Shown: piece after piece, positions 14,351-26,217 of the stretch
Numbering within the stretch: position 1 is the first letter of the stretch
Layout: the number at the start of each line of letters is the position of its first letter
Origin: Himantopus leucocephalus
Lineage: Eukaryota; Chordata; Aves; Charadriiformes; Recurvirostridae
DNA length: 64,000 nucleotides
Reading direction: 5' to 3'
Assembly: GCA_003993805.1 (NCBI GenBank)
Contig: RSEF01000001.1
Location: forward strand, 183,524,923 to 183,588,922
Notes under the pieces: generated by a model
Seen by the model: only the letters and a program-made list of their open reading frames with translations
Databases searched by the model: none
Told to the model about the DNA's origin: nothing
Position numbers and translations under genes: made by a program

Positions 14351-14400
14351 CATCATCATCATCTGAAGGATGATGATGATATGTATTTGATGATACATAT
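14351..14400. repeat. Trinucleotide-based hairpin followed by a second hairpin
   Basis: A run of CAT units (14351-14363) is followed after five bases by GAT units (14369-14381), giving a stem of about 12 bp. It overlaps a second perfect inverted repeat, ATATGTAT (14379-14386), six bases, ATACATAT (14393-14400). The two stems compete for the same bases, so only one could form at a time. It probably arose by slippage or template switching. Confidence 0.55.
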
Positions 14401-14794
14401 TTTTCTTGCATTTTTTGACTTTTTCTTTGTACCGTCATTTTTATATCAGTAAGAGCAAGCAGACTCTTCAATGAGAGTCATTGGTTTTAGCTAAGGTACA
14501 ACTACACGAAAGAATTCCACACAACATATTGTTTTGGACAGCTTGGAAGCTGTCCACACAAGTGGAGTCCTAAAAATAATCTTCCTTCTATTTCATTGTG
14601 GAATTTCTACTAAGTTACAAATTTATTACGAAACATTTAGCAGTCTTTATTTTCCCATTTCTAAGGCTATATTTAACTATAAAAACATTTTTATGTTACT
14701 TTTGAGTAGGTTTCCTCTCCATGTTCATTATAAATGCAAGCATTTATCTGATTCCCTCTTCCCCTTCCCCTCCATTAATATATCTTAGCATAAA

Positions 14795-14840
14795 GATATA
14801 CATACATATAACATACATATAACATACGCATGTGTGTGTG
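14795..14840 (+). repeat. CATA / TG microsatellite
   Basis: Two near-perfect 11-base units (CATACATATAA) are followed by ACATACGCA and then (TG)5. It is a compound, imperfect microsatellite. Confidence 0.75.
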
Positions 14841-15532
14841 TTTTCTAGAACATTGTATTTTGCCAGAAGAAGCTTAACTGATGGCAGTGCAGCCATGATA
14901 ACTCACATCAACTAAGAATCTGGTCCCCTTTTCTCAGACATGCTTTTGTTCATTCAGCACTGCTTTTGAATGTGCTAGGATTGAATTCCCTAAAAACAGC
15001 CAAATTTAGAACAGACACAACATAGGAGCAATGAGTAAGCTTTCTTGTTTGTCCTTGCTTGCTCTCTCCTTCACAATATCCTTGACCCAAAGTAACCACT
15101 CCTAGGCATGAGATTGTAAATAGTCTCAATGCTCATTCAGCTTTCCTTTTATTGTTGCCTGTAAGCTAATTAATGCACATAAATTTTTACCTATACAGCA
15201 GAAATTGAATTGATCCAATATTAAATTGATAATATATGTATAGCAGAGACAGCTAAACAGAAATTTGTTCTAAAAATCTTTTCAAAACAGTTTTCTTTAC
15301 TAATTTATTCTGATGTATTTGGTTACACACTCTATTCATACTCAGTCATATTCACATTGAAATTCTAATTTGAATTAAGATTCTATGGGTTGTCTTCCAG
15401 CCATCTGTAAGAACTCGGAGAACACAACCACAGATAGACTGAAGTAGTTGGTTTCCATGCCATGCCTTAAATGATTTTTGTGTATATTATCCATCAGCAT
15501 GGGGAGCACAGGGAGCAACTATTAAAGGCTTC

Positions 15533-15548
15533 TTTTTTTTTTTTTTTN
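15533..15548. repeat. Poly-T run ending in a single N
   Basis: Fifteen T followed by one N at 15548. The N at the end of a homopolymer suggests unresolved run length and not missing unique sequence. Confidence 0.8.
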
Positions 15549-16847
15549 GTGATTATGGGAGAGCATTAAAAGAGACAGAAAAAAGCAGCCATATACAAGC
15601 GAGAGATACACAGCCCAAAGGAAATAACAAATCATCACTTTTTCAAACTACTTAAAGGTGTTTGCTAATATGGTAACAATCTGCTGTGAAGTCAAGCTGT
15701 AAATAGATTCTTTTGTGTTAGATTTGCATGCACGAGATGTTAATCAGTTCAGAGCCTCAGACATTCATGTTCCTCAGAGTTATAACAAAAAAGCTCTCTG
15801 ACATCTCTATAAATGGAAATACTCTAAAAGAATTGTAGAGAGCGCTTTGTCTCATTTTTATGTACAGAACATTACCTATCACATGTGAAAGATCAAAAAT
15901 AAAAAGGAAAGCTTAAGTACATGGCTAATTATACACTAGTGCACAAACTATGCGGACATTGTTTTGTTACATTCCACCTACACATAGCTAAAATTCAGCA
16001 GCTCATGAGATGTGATCTACCTCTATGTATTTGGATTACTAAGCAGTGCACTTTCTGTCACAATGTTCTTGTTCAGCATTCATCAGGTATATGGATACCT
16101 CAGTGGACCTACAGTTATTGTAAAAAAGGGGAAGAGAATAAGGATTTCAAAGCTGGTTTCCTTGACCACCCTTCATTTCTAGGAAAAGCCACTTCTTACA
16201 CCATTTATCATTGGATTATAAGCAACTCTTCTCATGAGAACAGTTTCTATATCCCAGATGCCAAATTATAGACTCAGATACATGGCATGCATCAATGAGT
16301 AGCTTAAAACAATCAACTTCTATGCTTCTATTTTTAATACATGCAGATATTAAACAGGCAACTGAACTTAAGTTCAGCTCTGACCCTCTCAACATGTTGA
16401 ATTCCTAGTCTTGTTTTGTATCTGAACAAATCAAAGACCTTGTGTATGGCTATTATGAGATAACTGATTCTTTCTTTGAGGTCTGTGCTTACCATGTACA
16501 TGAAACCATTTTTTTTTAGCACTTCAGAAGAAGGGAGCAAGAATCAGCTCGCTTATGAAGTCACGGTGATTGCTATGGTTTTTACTTACATATTTTTTGA
16601 GTATTGGATGGGTGAATTTGGTAAGCTACCCAGAGAAAATCCCTGTTTTAAAGAACTTAATACCTAAGGCAAACAGTAGCATAAAAAGATGCAGAAGGGA
16701 TGAATTTAAAAAGTGCCTTGAAATTTGCTGCCTTTTCAAGAATCATAAAGAAGTGAGAAAAGAGCGAGGAGTTACCTTTTGCCAGGTGCAAGGGATGCGC
16801 AGCAAGAAGTCAGGAAAAGGGTTTCTTTAACTCCAAAAATACGTGCT

Positions 16848-16875
16848 GGGGTGGGGGGGGGTGGGGGGTGGGGGG
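16848..16875 (+). other. G-quadruplex motif, four G-runs with 1-nt loops
   Basis: Runs of 4, 9, 6 and 6 G are each separated by a single T on the plus strand. Four G-runs with one-base loops are the arrangement known to form the most stable parallel quadruplexes. No promoter or exon is recognised next to it. The run lengths may be inexact in the assembly. Confidence 0.75.
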
Positions 16876-17198
16876 AAGTTACTCTAAACAGCGTTCACTC
16901 TCATAGTATAGCTTTTCTGAATGTTTTTTATCTCTGCAAATCCTAATGCAAATCACCTTACCAACTGCCTCTTCATAGCATTGTCTCTGCCTTCTGTAGG
17001 TTGCAGATTATAGGGACTGCCCAGGTCTGCTAATCACCCCAATGACCTGACTGCAGCTGGAGGATAAATCTGCTCACAGGTAAAGACCAGATGATCTACA
17101 ATTCTTCATCCAAATTTCCACAGGATTACATTGGTATGAGATCCCTTTTGTGCTCCCATGTACTTCCTCAGTGGTGCTTCAGACTGTACAAATAAAAA

Positions 17199-17226
17199 AA
17201 TATCTACCACAAACATGGTAGATATT
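17199..17226. repeat. Perfect 10-bp inverted repeat, 8-nt loop
   Basis: AATATCTACC (17199-17208) and GGTAGATATT (17217-17226) are exact reverse complements around ACAAACAT. This is too short for a microRNA precursor, and no longer stem continues outside it. Confidence 0.6.
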
Positions 17227-19164
17227 CCTTCCTCTCTGGAGCTACGTACCCAGATATTCAATAGCACGTCACCCTGGTGTTGCAGGTCACTTAAGGCTAG
17301 CCCCTCACTCAGCTGCCACAGGGAAATGACATCATCATTGTATGACCAAATTTATGGCGGAATTCAAAAAGACCCTGACAAGCTGAAAAGGTCCTACTCA
17401 ATCCATGACAGTGGAAGTATTACTTTCACTCTGCTTGTAATAACGGAATTGAAGAAGGAAAAAGCTGGCATGTCCCCTAAGGCACTCAGGTAAATTGTCA
17501 CCTGGCTGTCCCCTCACTTGTGTTAAATACATGTTACGTCTTAAAACAGGTCTGTATTGATAAACGATGATATAAACAATGATGGAATCAAGACAAAGAC
17601 TTCAAGGTTTCCTAGTGTAGGCATCCTTTAAGAGTCAGATTGCAGCAGGATGTGCCAATGTCACTTTGGAGGGGGTGAACAGGTATATGCCTCAGTCCTT
17701 GTTGAGTGACCTTGCTGTGAGAACAGGGGTTCTGCCATAGTAGAAGATTAAGTATTTGAGGCAGGATAAAACTATCTTATCCTTAAACAAATGTCCCTTT
17801 CAAAAGCTTAATACAAAGCAGGTCTAGAAAGTCTGCAGCTATAATGATTTCATGTTTTGCTGATCCCAGCCTTTTCTACTGAAAGACTTTTTAGTGGTCC
17901 CCAGTGGAAAGTTGAGATCAGCATTTAAATGCAAGTCTGTCTTTTTAACATAAGTCCTCAGCAGCCCAGTAGCTCTCAGTGATACTAAGAATTTATAAAT
18001 AGTTATGCATGGATACATATATATATGAAATGCATATCACACTTCTTTAAGGCTGATGACTGTACATTCAGACTATTTTATTGTAATTTCTGTTGGTTTT
18101 TTTCCTCCCTTCCTCTATTAATAAAGACACAAAACCATTGCCTAACAAGATCATTTTTCTTGTTTGAAACACCTCTTTTTGCAGTTAGGGACCAATTATA
18201 GACATTTCCCATCTTCTTCTAATTTCTATACCTAATGTAGATGCTTTCCTCTCCTAGGTAACAGGGATGCTACACATGTCATGGGGAATACGAGGCAAAC
18301 ACAATATGTTCTTTCTAGCTCTATATAAGTAGTCCTTACCACCCATTTTAACGTGATAGTTAATTTTACTGTAAAGTAAACTAGAGCCCTCATGAAAGAA
18401 AAGCAGAAATTTGAAACATAACATATCAATTTAGCTTGTGCAACTTGTAGCTCCTATAGCTGTTCTTTTCTTCCTCTTTTCCCCTCTACAGAAACTCTAG
18501 ACAGCAAAACTCTTCTAGGTAAAAGGCTCTTCCTTGTGCTGCGCATCCTGCTGGTTACATCATTTAATACAAAAGAAATTTTCTTTTTCATTTTAAGGCC
18601 TTCTGGAAAAGCTGATCAGTGCAAAATGTTTCATGTTCTAAGGTTAAAAGGGCCACTAGCCTGCTCATTCAGCTTCTCCTTTTACTTTGCCGTCTAGAGA
18701 AACCTGGCTAAATCAATCTCAGCCTCCTTAAACACAGTATACCAGACAGGCAGGCTCACTTCTGTATCTGCACATTGCAGTTTTACTTCCCACTGTGCCC
18801 ATGAAGCAATGCATGACCTTGTCAAACCTCATCAAGTAGCAAACGTGAAGATCAGGATCCCCAGCCGGGGCTCCCACACCCTTAAAGTCCTGACTTTGAA
18901 GGGGCTTCTCCACACCTCCATTAGGAACAGCACACACTGAAGTTTCAATGTGTGGAAATTTTTCTTGGCCTTTTTTTAGCCCATGCTTCACTTGATCCAC
19001 TAAGAATCTCTGTGTGTTTCCCTGGCCCTTCAGTCAGTATGTGTCTCCTTTCTCACCTGCTGCCTGCCATATCTGCCAAATTTCTGGAAGATTCAGTTCA
19101 CAGTTGACCATCAACAGCTCCCTGAGCCTCTTAATTCTTCCATGTCCTTTACCTGTGGCAGAAC

Positions 19165-19240
19165 ACAAGGCACCTAACCTCTCAGCTTTGATTTTTGTCA
19201 CTTGTAAAATGGGGAAAATAATCTTTAGTACCTGCCATGA
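19165..19240 (+). mobile_element. MIR-like SINE remnant
   Basis: The stretch around CACCTAACCTCTC, then CTTGTAAAATGGGGA and AATAATCTTTAGTACCTGCC, follows the order of the conserved 3' half of the MIR (CORE-SINE) consensus, with many substitutions. Only this part is recognisable. MIR copies in birds are ancient and inactive. Chance similarity cannot be fully ruled out by eye. Confidence 0.5.
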
Positions 19241-19800
19241 ATAAGTCACTATTTATCATTGATAACCAGAATGTACAATCCAAGATATCGCACTTGGGCC
19301 TTCATCTTGCTTCCCTCAAAATCAATGCAAAGTTCTCATTGACTCAAGCAGAGCAGCATGTAGCTTTTGCTTCTTTATGAACCTAGAAATTCTGTGATAA
19401 CTGAGATATTAAAAAGCTGGTAGTCATTGGCTTTTAAATAGACTTTCAGTAACAGTCATGACTTATCGCCACTACTGTCTCAGAAAAGAACCAGGAGAAT
19501 TAATTCAATTTTGCTTTTATCAGAGAGGTAAATATTTTTTTTTAAAAAGCACTGTAGGAGTTGTACCTTATTGCATGCATAAAAGCTGATCCTGTTCACA
19601 CAGCAGTCACTGAGAGTGTGAACTGGCTTCAATGCAATAAGGATAAGACTTTTATTAAATTTCATGTTATCCCACAAATTAAATGATTGGAAGGATTTCA
19701 ATCTAGCGTAATACCAGTCTGCCCAAATCTGGAATCACAGCAGGGTTTTTTTTTCCAAATCAGTGGATATTATTACTTATCATTGCTCACTGTAAGCTAC

Positions 19801-19836
19801 TTTTTTTTTCTTTTTTTTTTTTTTTTTAGNTTTTTT
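19801..19836. repeat. T-rich tract interrupted by a single N
   Basis: Nine T, C, seventeen T, AG, N at 19830, then six T. The N again sits in a homopolymer region that the assembly could not resolve. Confidence 0.8.
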
Positions 19837-20882
19837 GAGACAGCAACAGCAACAACAAAACCATCTTTTTCACGCCAGGAAGTTCTAGTCTGGAAATACA
19901 ACAGGGACAGAACAAGAAGGCAATAATGTACAATAGCAGTGAGGAAAACACTGCTTAGTTGCACAGGTTCCTGTTTTGACTTCATTTTAAAGGTTCCTTA
20001 AGTATTTTCCTGAGGGAATTTATGCTAGTTTGGAAAAAATATCTCACTTCAGGAAGAGTTCAGTCAGAAAAGAAGAAAGGCATGTAGAGGTCAATAACGG
20101 AGGTATTTCTAGGAACTACACATTATGACTGAGTTAGGTGACTAATGGTACAGCCAGAGTATCACATCACACCTGCAGAAGCAGTTAGACCCTCTGCCTT
20201 TTAAACCAGGGTATGAATGAAACATGTTTGCTGGATAAAATCAAGTATGCTTATGTAAATATGGTCTTAGATAAACTTAAGAGCCACACCATGTCACAGA
20301 GCTTATAAAGCGCCTAAGCCTGACTCATTTGACTCTACCACATTCAGACGAAAAGTGAGCACAACAAATACACAAACAGAATAAAAAGACTCTGTTTCCT
20401 TTGGGCTGAGAGTATCATCCCTCAGCTAGCTTCAAAGATGAAGTTCTGAGTTTTTTCAGGGGGCTCCAAGCAGATGCAGAGGCCAACCCTAGCCAAATTC
20501 TCTCCTCCCGTACCAAAATGGAATAATGAATTCCAGGCCTGGTTCTCTCTGAGATGATAAAATTAACAACATACTTCTCACGGCTATGTATCCTCAGTAT
20601 CTGAAGCCATGCTGTGCCATTCAAGCTGCTTTATCAGTAAAAAAACAAAACTGAAGGAATGTCTTTTTCACAAACATACGTATTTTTGCTTTTATTTTAC
20701 AGTGACAACAAATTCATAGACTCCATGGACAGGTAAAAGAAGTTTTCAAATCTCTGATTAAATCAGGCTTCTTTCAATATGAAAAGACCTGAGCATTTCC
20801 CTGAAAATATCTTCAGCTTCAAAATGATTGATGTCCCTGCTGAATGGCAAGACAGGAGAGCAATCTGCAAGCAGTTATGTCT

Positions 20883-20939
20883 GAAGGAAGAAAGGAAGAA
20901 ATGAAGAAATGCAGGAAGAAGGGAAGGAAGGAGGAAGAT
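20883..20939 (+). repeat. Imperfect (GGAA)n purine tract
   Basis: Almost all purine on the plus strand, built from GGAA, GAAG and AAATGAAG-like units, with three T and one C interruption. It is a degenerate microsatellite. Confidence 0.75.
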
Positions 20940-21587
20940 GGTGTGTTTCTATGTCAATATACATGTGTACTTATGCAGAAAAGATAACATTTTTAATAAG
21001 GATTTTAATAGACACTAATATTTTAGAAGCAGCCATGAGTACATAGGAATATTCAGCAATATATGTTGCTAATACTGGTGTCTTTTAAAACATAAGATAG
21101 GAAAACTGAGAAATAGGGGATACTTCTGAAAAAAAATAACACTCCACAAAATAATACAATTAGATTAGAGAAAACATCTCAATGTCTGAAATTGAATAAT
21201 ACTTTTCCCTTTCAAAACTAAAAAAATATATATACAGAAGATAGCTATTTGATTGCTGTTCACTATTTTTCACTTACTTAAGCCTCCTACCCATGCACCC
21301 AGTTTGCATGCACATACATGGCTAAAGAAAAAAAGCTCTTTTTTTCAGCAGTGACTACTGTAATTAGACCCGTCAATACATGTAGAATGATCAGACAGTG
21401 CATATTAAACATATTAGCTTTAATTCTTCAGGTATGATGGCTTTTTCTTGTAACTACTCTTCAAACACACGTGGTGTCCTAGAGTCAGTCATGCTTGTTT
21501 TACCCCGTAACCAAGTGTCCCTTTTGGGCCTGGTCCCCAGTTGAGTTAGCATCCACAGACTTTGAGTTCTGGATATCCATGATTAAT

Positions 21588-21611
21588 CCCAGGGGTTCAT
21601 CATCCCCTGGG
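21588..21611. repeat. Perfect 8-bp GC-rich inverted repeat
   Basis: CCCAGGGG (21588-21595), eight bases, CCCCTGGG (21604-21611). GC-rich stems stand out in this AT-rich setting. It could be paired sites for a dimeric DNA-binding protein, but no family is evident. Confidence 0.5.
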
Positions 21612-22033
21612 TTTATAATCCCAAAATATCAACCACTATGGGAGTAGGATACTGCTGAGATGCAGTGTAGCGGGCAGAAACCCATAATAATATACGTAGC
21701 TCATTTCTCAGTGTGCAGTGTGCATTCTCACACTGTCGTCGAACCATACAAAAGGGAAGGTTCATCCAGCTTCATAAACTAAAGAGGAGCAGGGCGCATT
21801 CAGTATGCTTAGTGTCACAGTCCTTGTCAGTTTTTAAGGCAACTCTTGCTGTCGTAGACACCACCATTGCATAATTCAGAAGTTACCCTTGGAATGAGGA
21901 CAATTTCCAAACTGCAGGACAGTGGTCATCTTGATTTTGGGAAAGACAGTCTAGCTGCATGAATGAGATATGTGACATATTGCTTGTCCTCAGAGCTAAA
22001 GAACAGGCGTTAGCTTTTTTACTCATTTTTATT

Positions 22034-22280
22034 TTATTGCTCTCTACAACTACCTGAAAGGAGGTTTTAGCAAGGTGAGTGTCCGTCTCTTTTCCCAAGT
22101 ATCAAGTGACAGGGCAAGAGGATATGGCCTCAAGTTGTGAAGGGGAACACAGGGAAGGTTTAGATTGGATATTAGAAAAAAATTCTTCACTGAAAGGGCT
22201 GTCATGCATTGAAGCAGGCTGCCCACGGAAGTGCTTCAGTCACCATCCCTGGAGGTATTTAAAAGATGTGTAGATGTGGC
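22034..22280 (+). mobile_element. CR1 LINE fragment running into the assembly gap
   Basis: From CTCTCTACAACTACCTGAAAG through TCAAGTTGTG, GGTTTAGATTGGATATTAG and CACCATCCCTGGAGGTATTT, the order and wording are those of the end of CR1 ORF2, sense on the plus strand. Remains of the C-terminal protein are visible (SPSLEVFK in the frame at 22237-22275), shifted relative to an upstream frame, so the copy has at least one frameshift. The 5' end is truncated, as usual for CR1. The 3' end is missing because the sequence breaks into 100 Ns at 22281. The copy is closer to an intact CR1 than the one at 13.5 kb, which may mean it is younger. Confidence 0.93.
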
Positions 22281-22380
22281 NNNNNNNNNNNNNNNNNNNN
22301 NNNNNNNNNNNNNNNNNNNNNNNNNNNNNNNNNNNNNNNNNNNNNNNNNNNNNNNNNNNNNNNNNNNNNNNNNNNNNNNN
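22281..22380. other. Assembly gap, 100 N
   Basis: Exactly one hundred Ns, a common placeholder for a gap of unknown size. It interrupts the CR1 copy on its left and abuts an (AGGGA)n tract on its right, so repeats probably caused the break. ORFs drawn through it are meaningless. Confidence 0.97.
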
Positions 22381-22419
22381 AGGGAAGGGAAGGGAAGGGA
22401 AGGGAAGGGAAGGGAAGGG
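22381..22419 (+). repeat. (AGGGA)n pentanucleotide tract
   Basis: A perfect 5-base repeat of nearly eight units directly after the gap. Its left part is probably lost in the gap, so the true array may be much longer. GGG runs with two-base loops also make it a quadruplex candidate. Confidence 0.92.
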
Positions 22420-23589
22420 CAATCAACCAATTCAATTTTATTCTACAAATATTCCAAAGTTGCCACAATTCAAAGGAGAAAGGAGGAAAAAAATCCCCCC
22501 AAACCATTAGCACGTTATTTTAATCAGAAAATCAACAAAGGACTGTCTTCTCAGTACAGTTCATATATGATTGTGTCTCAGCTTCCTGACACATACCTTT
22601 CCAGATTGTTGCTCTCAAAAGACCAGTGTCTCACAAAAAAACTTCCTAAACATACCAACTCATTGCTTGAAACTCTGTTTTCTGTAACAGCACCAAGTCC
22701 TTAAATAAGGCTGGTGTACGCATTTGTTTGGCCTCCCAATTTTCATGTCCACAATAAGACAGTGGAATTTAAAGCTGTAACACTTTTCCTCTATAGCTCT
22801 ACAGTTCTTATGTGGGAATCAAGTCCATGAAGACACATGTCCACATAAATTAAAGAGACAATATTATTGCTGACCATATTTTCTCTCTGCACCCGTTATC
22901 CATCATGTTCAGAGGCACAGCACCATGGTAAACTGCAGAGAGCTGTCACTCAGATGCACATAATTGTACCTCTTTTATGCACAGCAAGCATGAATAACAT
23001 TATTTGAAACAAATGTAAAATAAAATATTGGCATAAAGCATGAAAAGATGCCTAAATTGATCAGGCTTATCTGTACTGTGAGTGCACACCACACCATGTT
23101 CTAGGTATTTGTTCTGAGCATGCCTGCAACCTCTCATTTAAGCAGTCTTAGATATCTACTTTTCACAGGAATAATGCAGAATAAACTTTACATTTACCCC
23201 TAAAATTTAACTTGAGCATTTTTATGGGGGAGAGGGGGGAATTAATTTCCATTTTTCTTCCTTTCTTTTTCTTTACCTAACAATTTTCTAATATAAAATG
23301 CCTGAACAGTGCAATAAGCAGATCTTTAAGACTCCTGTATCCCCAGGGAGTTGTTCAGCCACTAGGATATACAACCAAGCACCTTCGTGTTTGCTGTCCT
23401 AAATCCATGAATCTTGAATCCCTGGGTGCACAAGTGGCCCAGTTTCAACAGAATAAGAAAAGAATAGAAGGGTGGGGTTTTTTAGGTTAATTCTTTCCCT
23501 CTGCTTCTTGTTCGACATAAAGAGCGATATACCATAGGCATTTTACCCTTCTTCACTTTTTGGTCTTTGATTACTAGAGAGGTGTCAGA

Positions 23590-23735
23590 GAGTAGCAACT
23601 GTTTGAGTGCTAAAGCACTGACTCACAAGATTGAAATTCAAGTCCTTGCTCTGAAAAAGCACATGTTACCCTGAGCAAGCCACAGAAGCGGTGCGTGCCT
23701 CAGTTCTTAACTGTAAAATGGAAAACAGAAAAATC
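23590..23735 (+). mobile_element. MIR-like SINE remnant
   Basis: The sequence follows the MIR consensus order over about 140 bases: AGTGCTAAAGCACTGACTC, then TTGAAATTCAAGTCC and TTGCTCTG (the ...TTCAAATCC...CTCTG region), then ACCCTGAGCAAGCCAC, GTGCCTCAGTTC and CTGTAAAATGG. Substitutions are many, as expected of an ancient, dead copy. This is the clearer of the two MIR candidates. Confidence 0.65.
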
Positions 23736-26161
23736 TTTAAAACCATGCTACATAATATAGTATAGTACATGACATAGTACATTGCAGAATACGAAAGGCA
23801 ATCATATCCTATGGCAACAGCAAGTATATTCACACTGTAAATATAAATTAAGGCTAGTTAATCCCAGAGAGAGGGACATATTTTTCACAGAAGTGTCACA
23901 GATTCCAATCAGCTCTAATACCAATTGACTATAAGTCACTTGTGATCCTTTTATTGGCATCAGTCTGCTTTAGGCTAAGCTCTTTCACAACCTTGTGATA
24001 TTTGGGCTTCCAGTACTGAAGGTATTTCAATTAATTTTAAAAGATCACTGTGATTTTTTCAACAATAAATAATTCTATCCGCTTCTGTAAAACCCTTTGT
24101 TTCCAACCCTTGAATTTTTGGCATAAAATACCTGCCAATCTTCCTTCTCAGTACTGAACAAAATATAGAATGGAAAGTAAAATGGAATAGGAAAAGAGAA
24201 AATGGTGATGCCAGTGAGAGTTGCAAAAATGCAGCATTGATAAAAACTCCTGGGATAAAAAGCCAGTGTGAGAGATGTGAAAAAAAGGGAAAAAAATGGT
24301 TGCTACCTGGAGTGGAAGTTGGATAGTACTTGAGTAGCTGCTAATCAAATATTCACTGTTAAGCAAAAGAAGAAACTCACTGTAAAAAGAAAACTGAAGG
24401 CACATGGGAGAGAGAAAGGGAGCATGTTTGAAATACAAAAAGGAGCCAAAGGAGGAGAACACTGTACATGCTAAAAGTCTCACGGATTTGCCACATGACA
24501 CGTGGATGTGTGGTGAGTGAGACATTCCTTTAAAGCTCAGCTCCACCAGTGTTCACTGACTTCAACAAAACTTCACATCATACCATGTCTCAGCCTGTCA
24601 TAAGATCCTCAGTTGCATCTCCCATTATTTTTTGCCCTCTCTCAACTCAGCAAAGACATTAGAAATTTTCTAGCTGCCTTGCGTCTTTGTCCATAGGTGC
24701 TTCCTTACAATCATGACAGTTATAATTCACTGTGCAGCTTCAAGTTTGTCACTGTATTACAGAGTACAGTTCTGAGCCCCACTAGAGCCTCTAATCTTTT
24801 CCAAACCAGCCCTGTTTCTCATAGGTAGAATAATACCTTGAGCTTCTCGAGCCAAGTTGTTCAGTGTAGCTGAATTAGTTTTTAGGGCACCGACAGCATT
24901 ATCATGTCAGGAAGCAACGTATGTTACAGAAAAATGCCACCATTCACTGTGTCACTGGGTCACAAGTGCTCCTCCTTCTGAAAAGCTCAATGAATTTAGG
25001 CATATTACTCAAGTCCTTCCCACACTTCTCCCGCTCCATGTTCATCACCAGCCAGTCCTGAGAAGTTCCAGTGCTGCCCCGCAGCAGAAACACGTTCCTG
25101 CTCTTTGTTCACCTGCTATAAAAGCAGCTGAAAATGTACAAGGCAGACCCTGGAGACATCCAAGGCTGGTGGGATGCTCAACACCGCAGTGTCAGTCCAG
25201 CAGGACACCTGGGTCCAGGCTCATCTCATCAGCATTCTGCAGCAGAGGACGTGCTGAAAAGAAAGCACATGCCAGATTGTCAGATTGGTCTGTGATGCTC
25301 CCTACCTAGTGGGAGCCCTCGTTGTGGAATACAAGATATATACACATACAAGAATGCATTTTACAATGAGTACATTTTTACATGTAATTATTTATGAAAT
25401 ATTTTGATTTCTAGAGAAAGATAAGATACATTCATCTGGGCCCCAAATGAATTCTGTTCTCACATTACTCTAAAACTTAATGACCAAGGCCAAGATTAAA
25501 GGTGTAAACATTCATATACTTTGGCAGCAAAAATAGATTAAAATCACAGAATGTGATTTACATTTTAATGATATATGTGAATTTCTATTTGTCTTTATAT
25601 GTGAATAATGATATAATTACTTTTACTGAAGATAAAAATCAGTGCTGGCAACTTTGTTCTTTATCTGTATATTTTTAAAAGCCTCTACAATACCACCACG
25701 ACAAGATTCTCTTCTCACATGGCCTAATTCCTCTTACAGCTCTGGATATTGCTGTCTCAGGATCTACAAGGTTGAGAGACATGTTTTTCTGCAGATGGCA
25801 TGAGAGAAAAATTAAGACGTGACGTAGAGAAAGATGTTAAGTAGCAACAGACTAATGGAGAACATTTTGTCCTACTTTTGAGGAGCACATCAGGAACAGC
25901 TTGTTTTTACAGTGGATCCGAAGTATAATCACTGGCACTATATGATTGCTGTAAGCATTGCTCTGCACTAATCACTACCATATTATTGTGAGTTTTGCTG
26001 AGCATTTTGTAAAAGACACACTGCATTCCTTTTCTTTGTCACTTATCTTGAAAATTAATCAGACATACCAAAAGCTCTAGACAATAAATAATGATTAGGT
26101 TGTACCTTTTAACATTCTTGATAAGTTTCAGAGATTTATTGCTTTTCATTTTAACTAGTTA

Positions 26162-26217
26162 CCAAGAATCAAAACACTGACTAAATCTGCCAAGAATCAA
26201 AACACTGACTAAATCTA
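26162..26217 (+). repeat. 28-bp tandem duplication
   Basis: 26162-26189 and 26190-26217 match at 27 of 28 positions, with only the last base differing (G versus A). There is no N at the junction, unlike the duplications at 4.5 and 63.4 kb. It is a recent local duplication or a small variable minisatellite. Confidence 0.9.

Larger units (their letters stand above)
14036..15532. other. Unique noncoding DNA with hairpins and a CATA/TG microsatellite
   Basis: AT-rich single-copy DNA between the CR1 and a T-run. No coding exon is recognised. It holds the ATC/GAT hairpin pair at 14351-14400 and the microsatellite at 14795-14840. Confidence 0.55.
15549..19164. other. Unique noncoding DNA, no gene recognised
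   Basis: No supported gene. The open frame at 15921-16271 (116 codons, plus) is Cys/His-rich but shows no spacing typical of a zinc finger and resembles no known protein. The stretch holds a G-quadruplex motif at 16848-16875 and a perfect inverted repeat at 17199-17226. Confidence 0.55.
19241..22033. other. Unique noncoding DNA with simple repeats
   Basis: No supported exon. It includes a T-rich run with an N (19801-19836), a purine tract (20883-20939) and a perfect 8-bp inverted repeat (21588-21611). The ORFs crossing the N at 19830 are not credible. Confidence 0.55.

Noticed and set aside
22072..22085. Strong donor-like AAG/GTGAGT on the plus strand
   Set aside because: It lies inside the CR1 consensus and is part of the element.
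22231..22704. ORFs of up to 157 codons across 22231-22704
   Set aside because: They run through 100 Ns and a pentanucleotide repeat. Only the CR1-derived residues before the gap have meaning.
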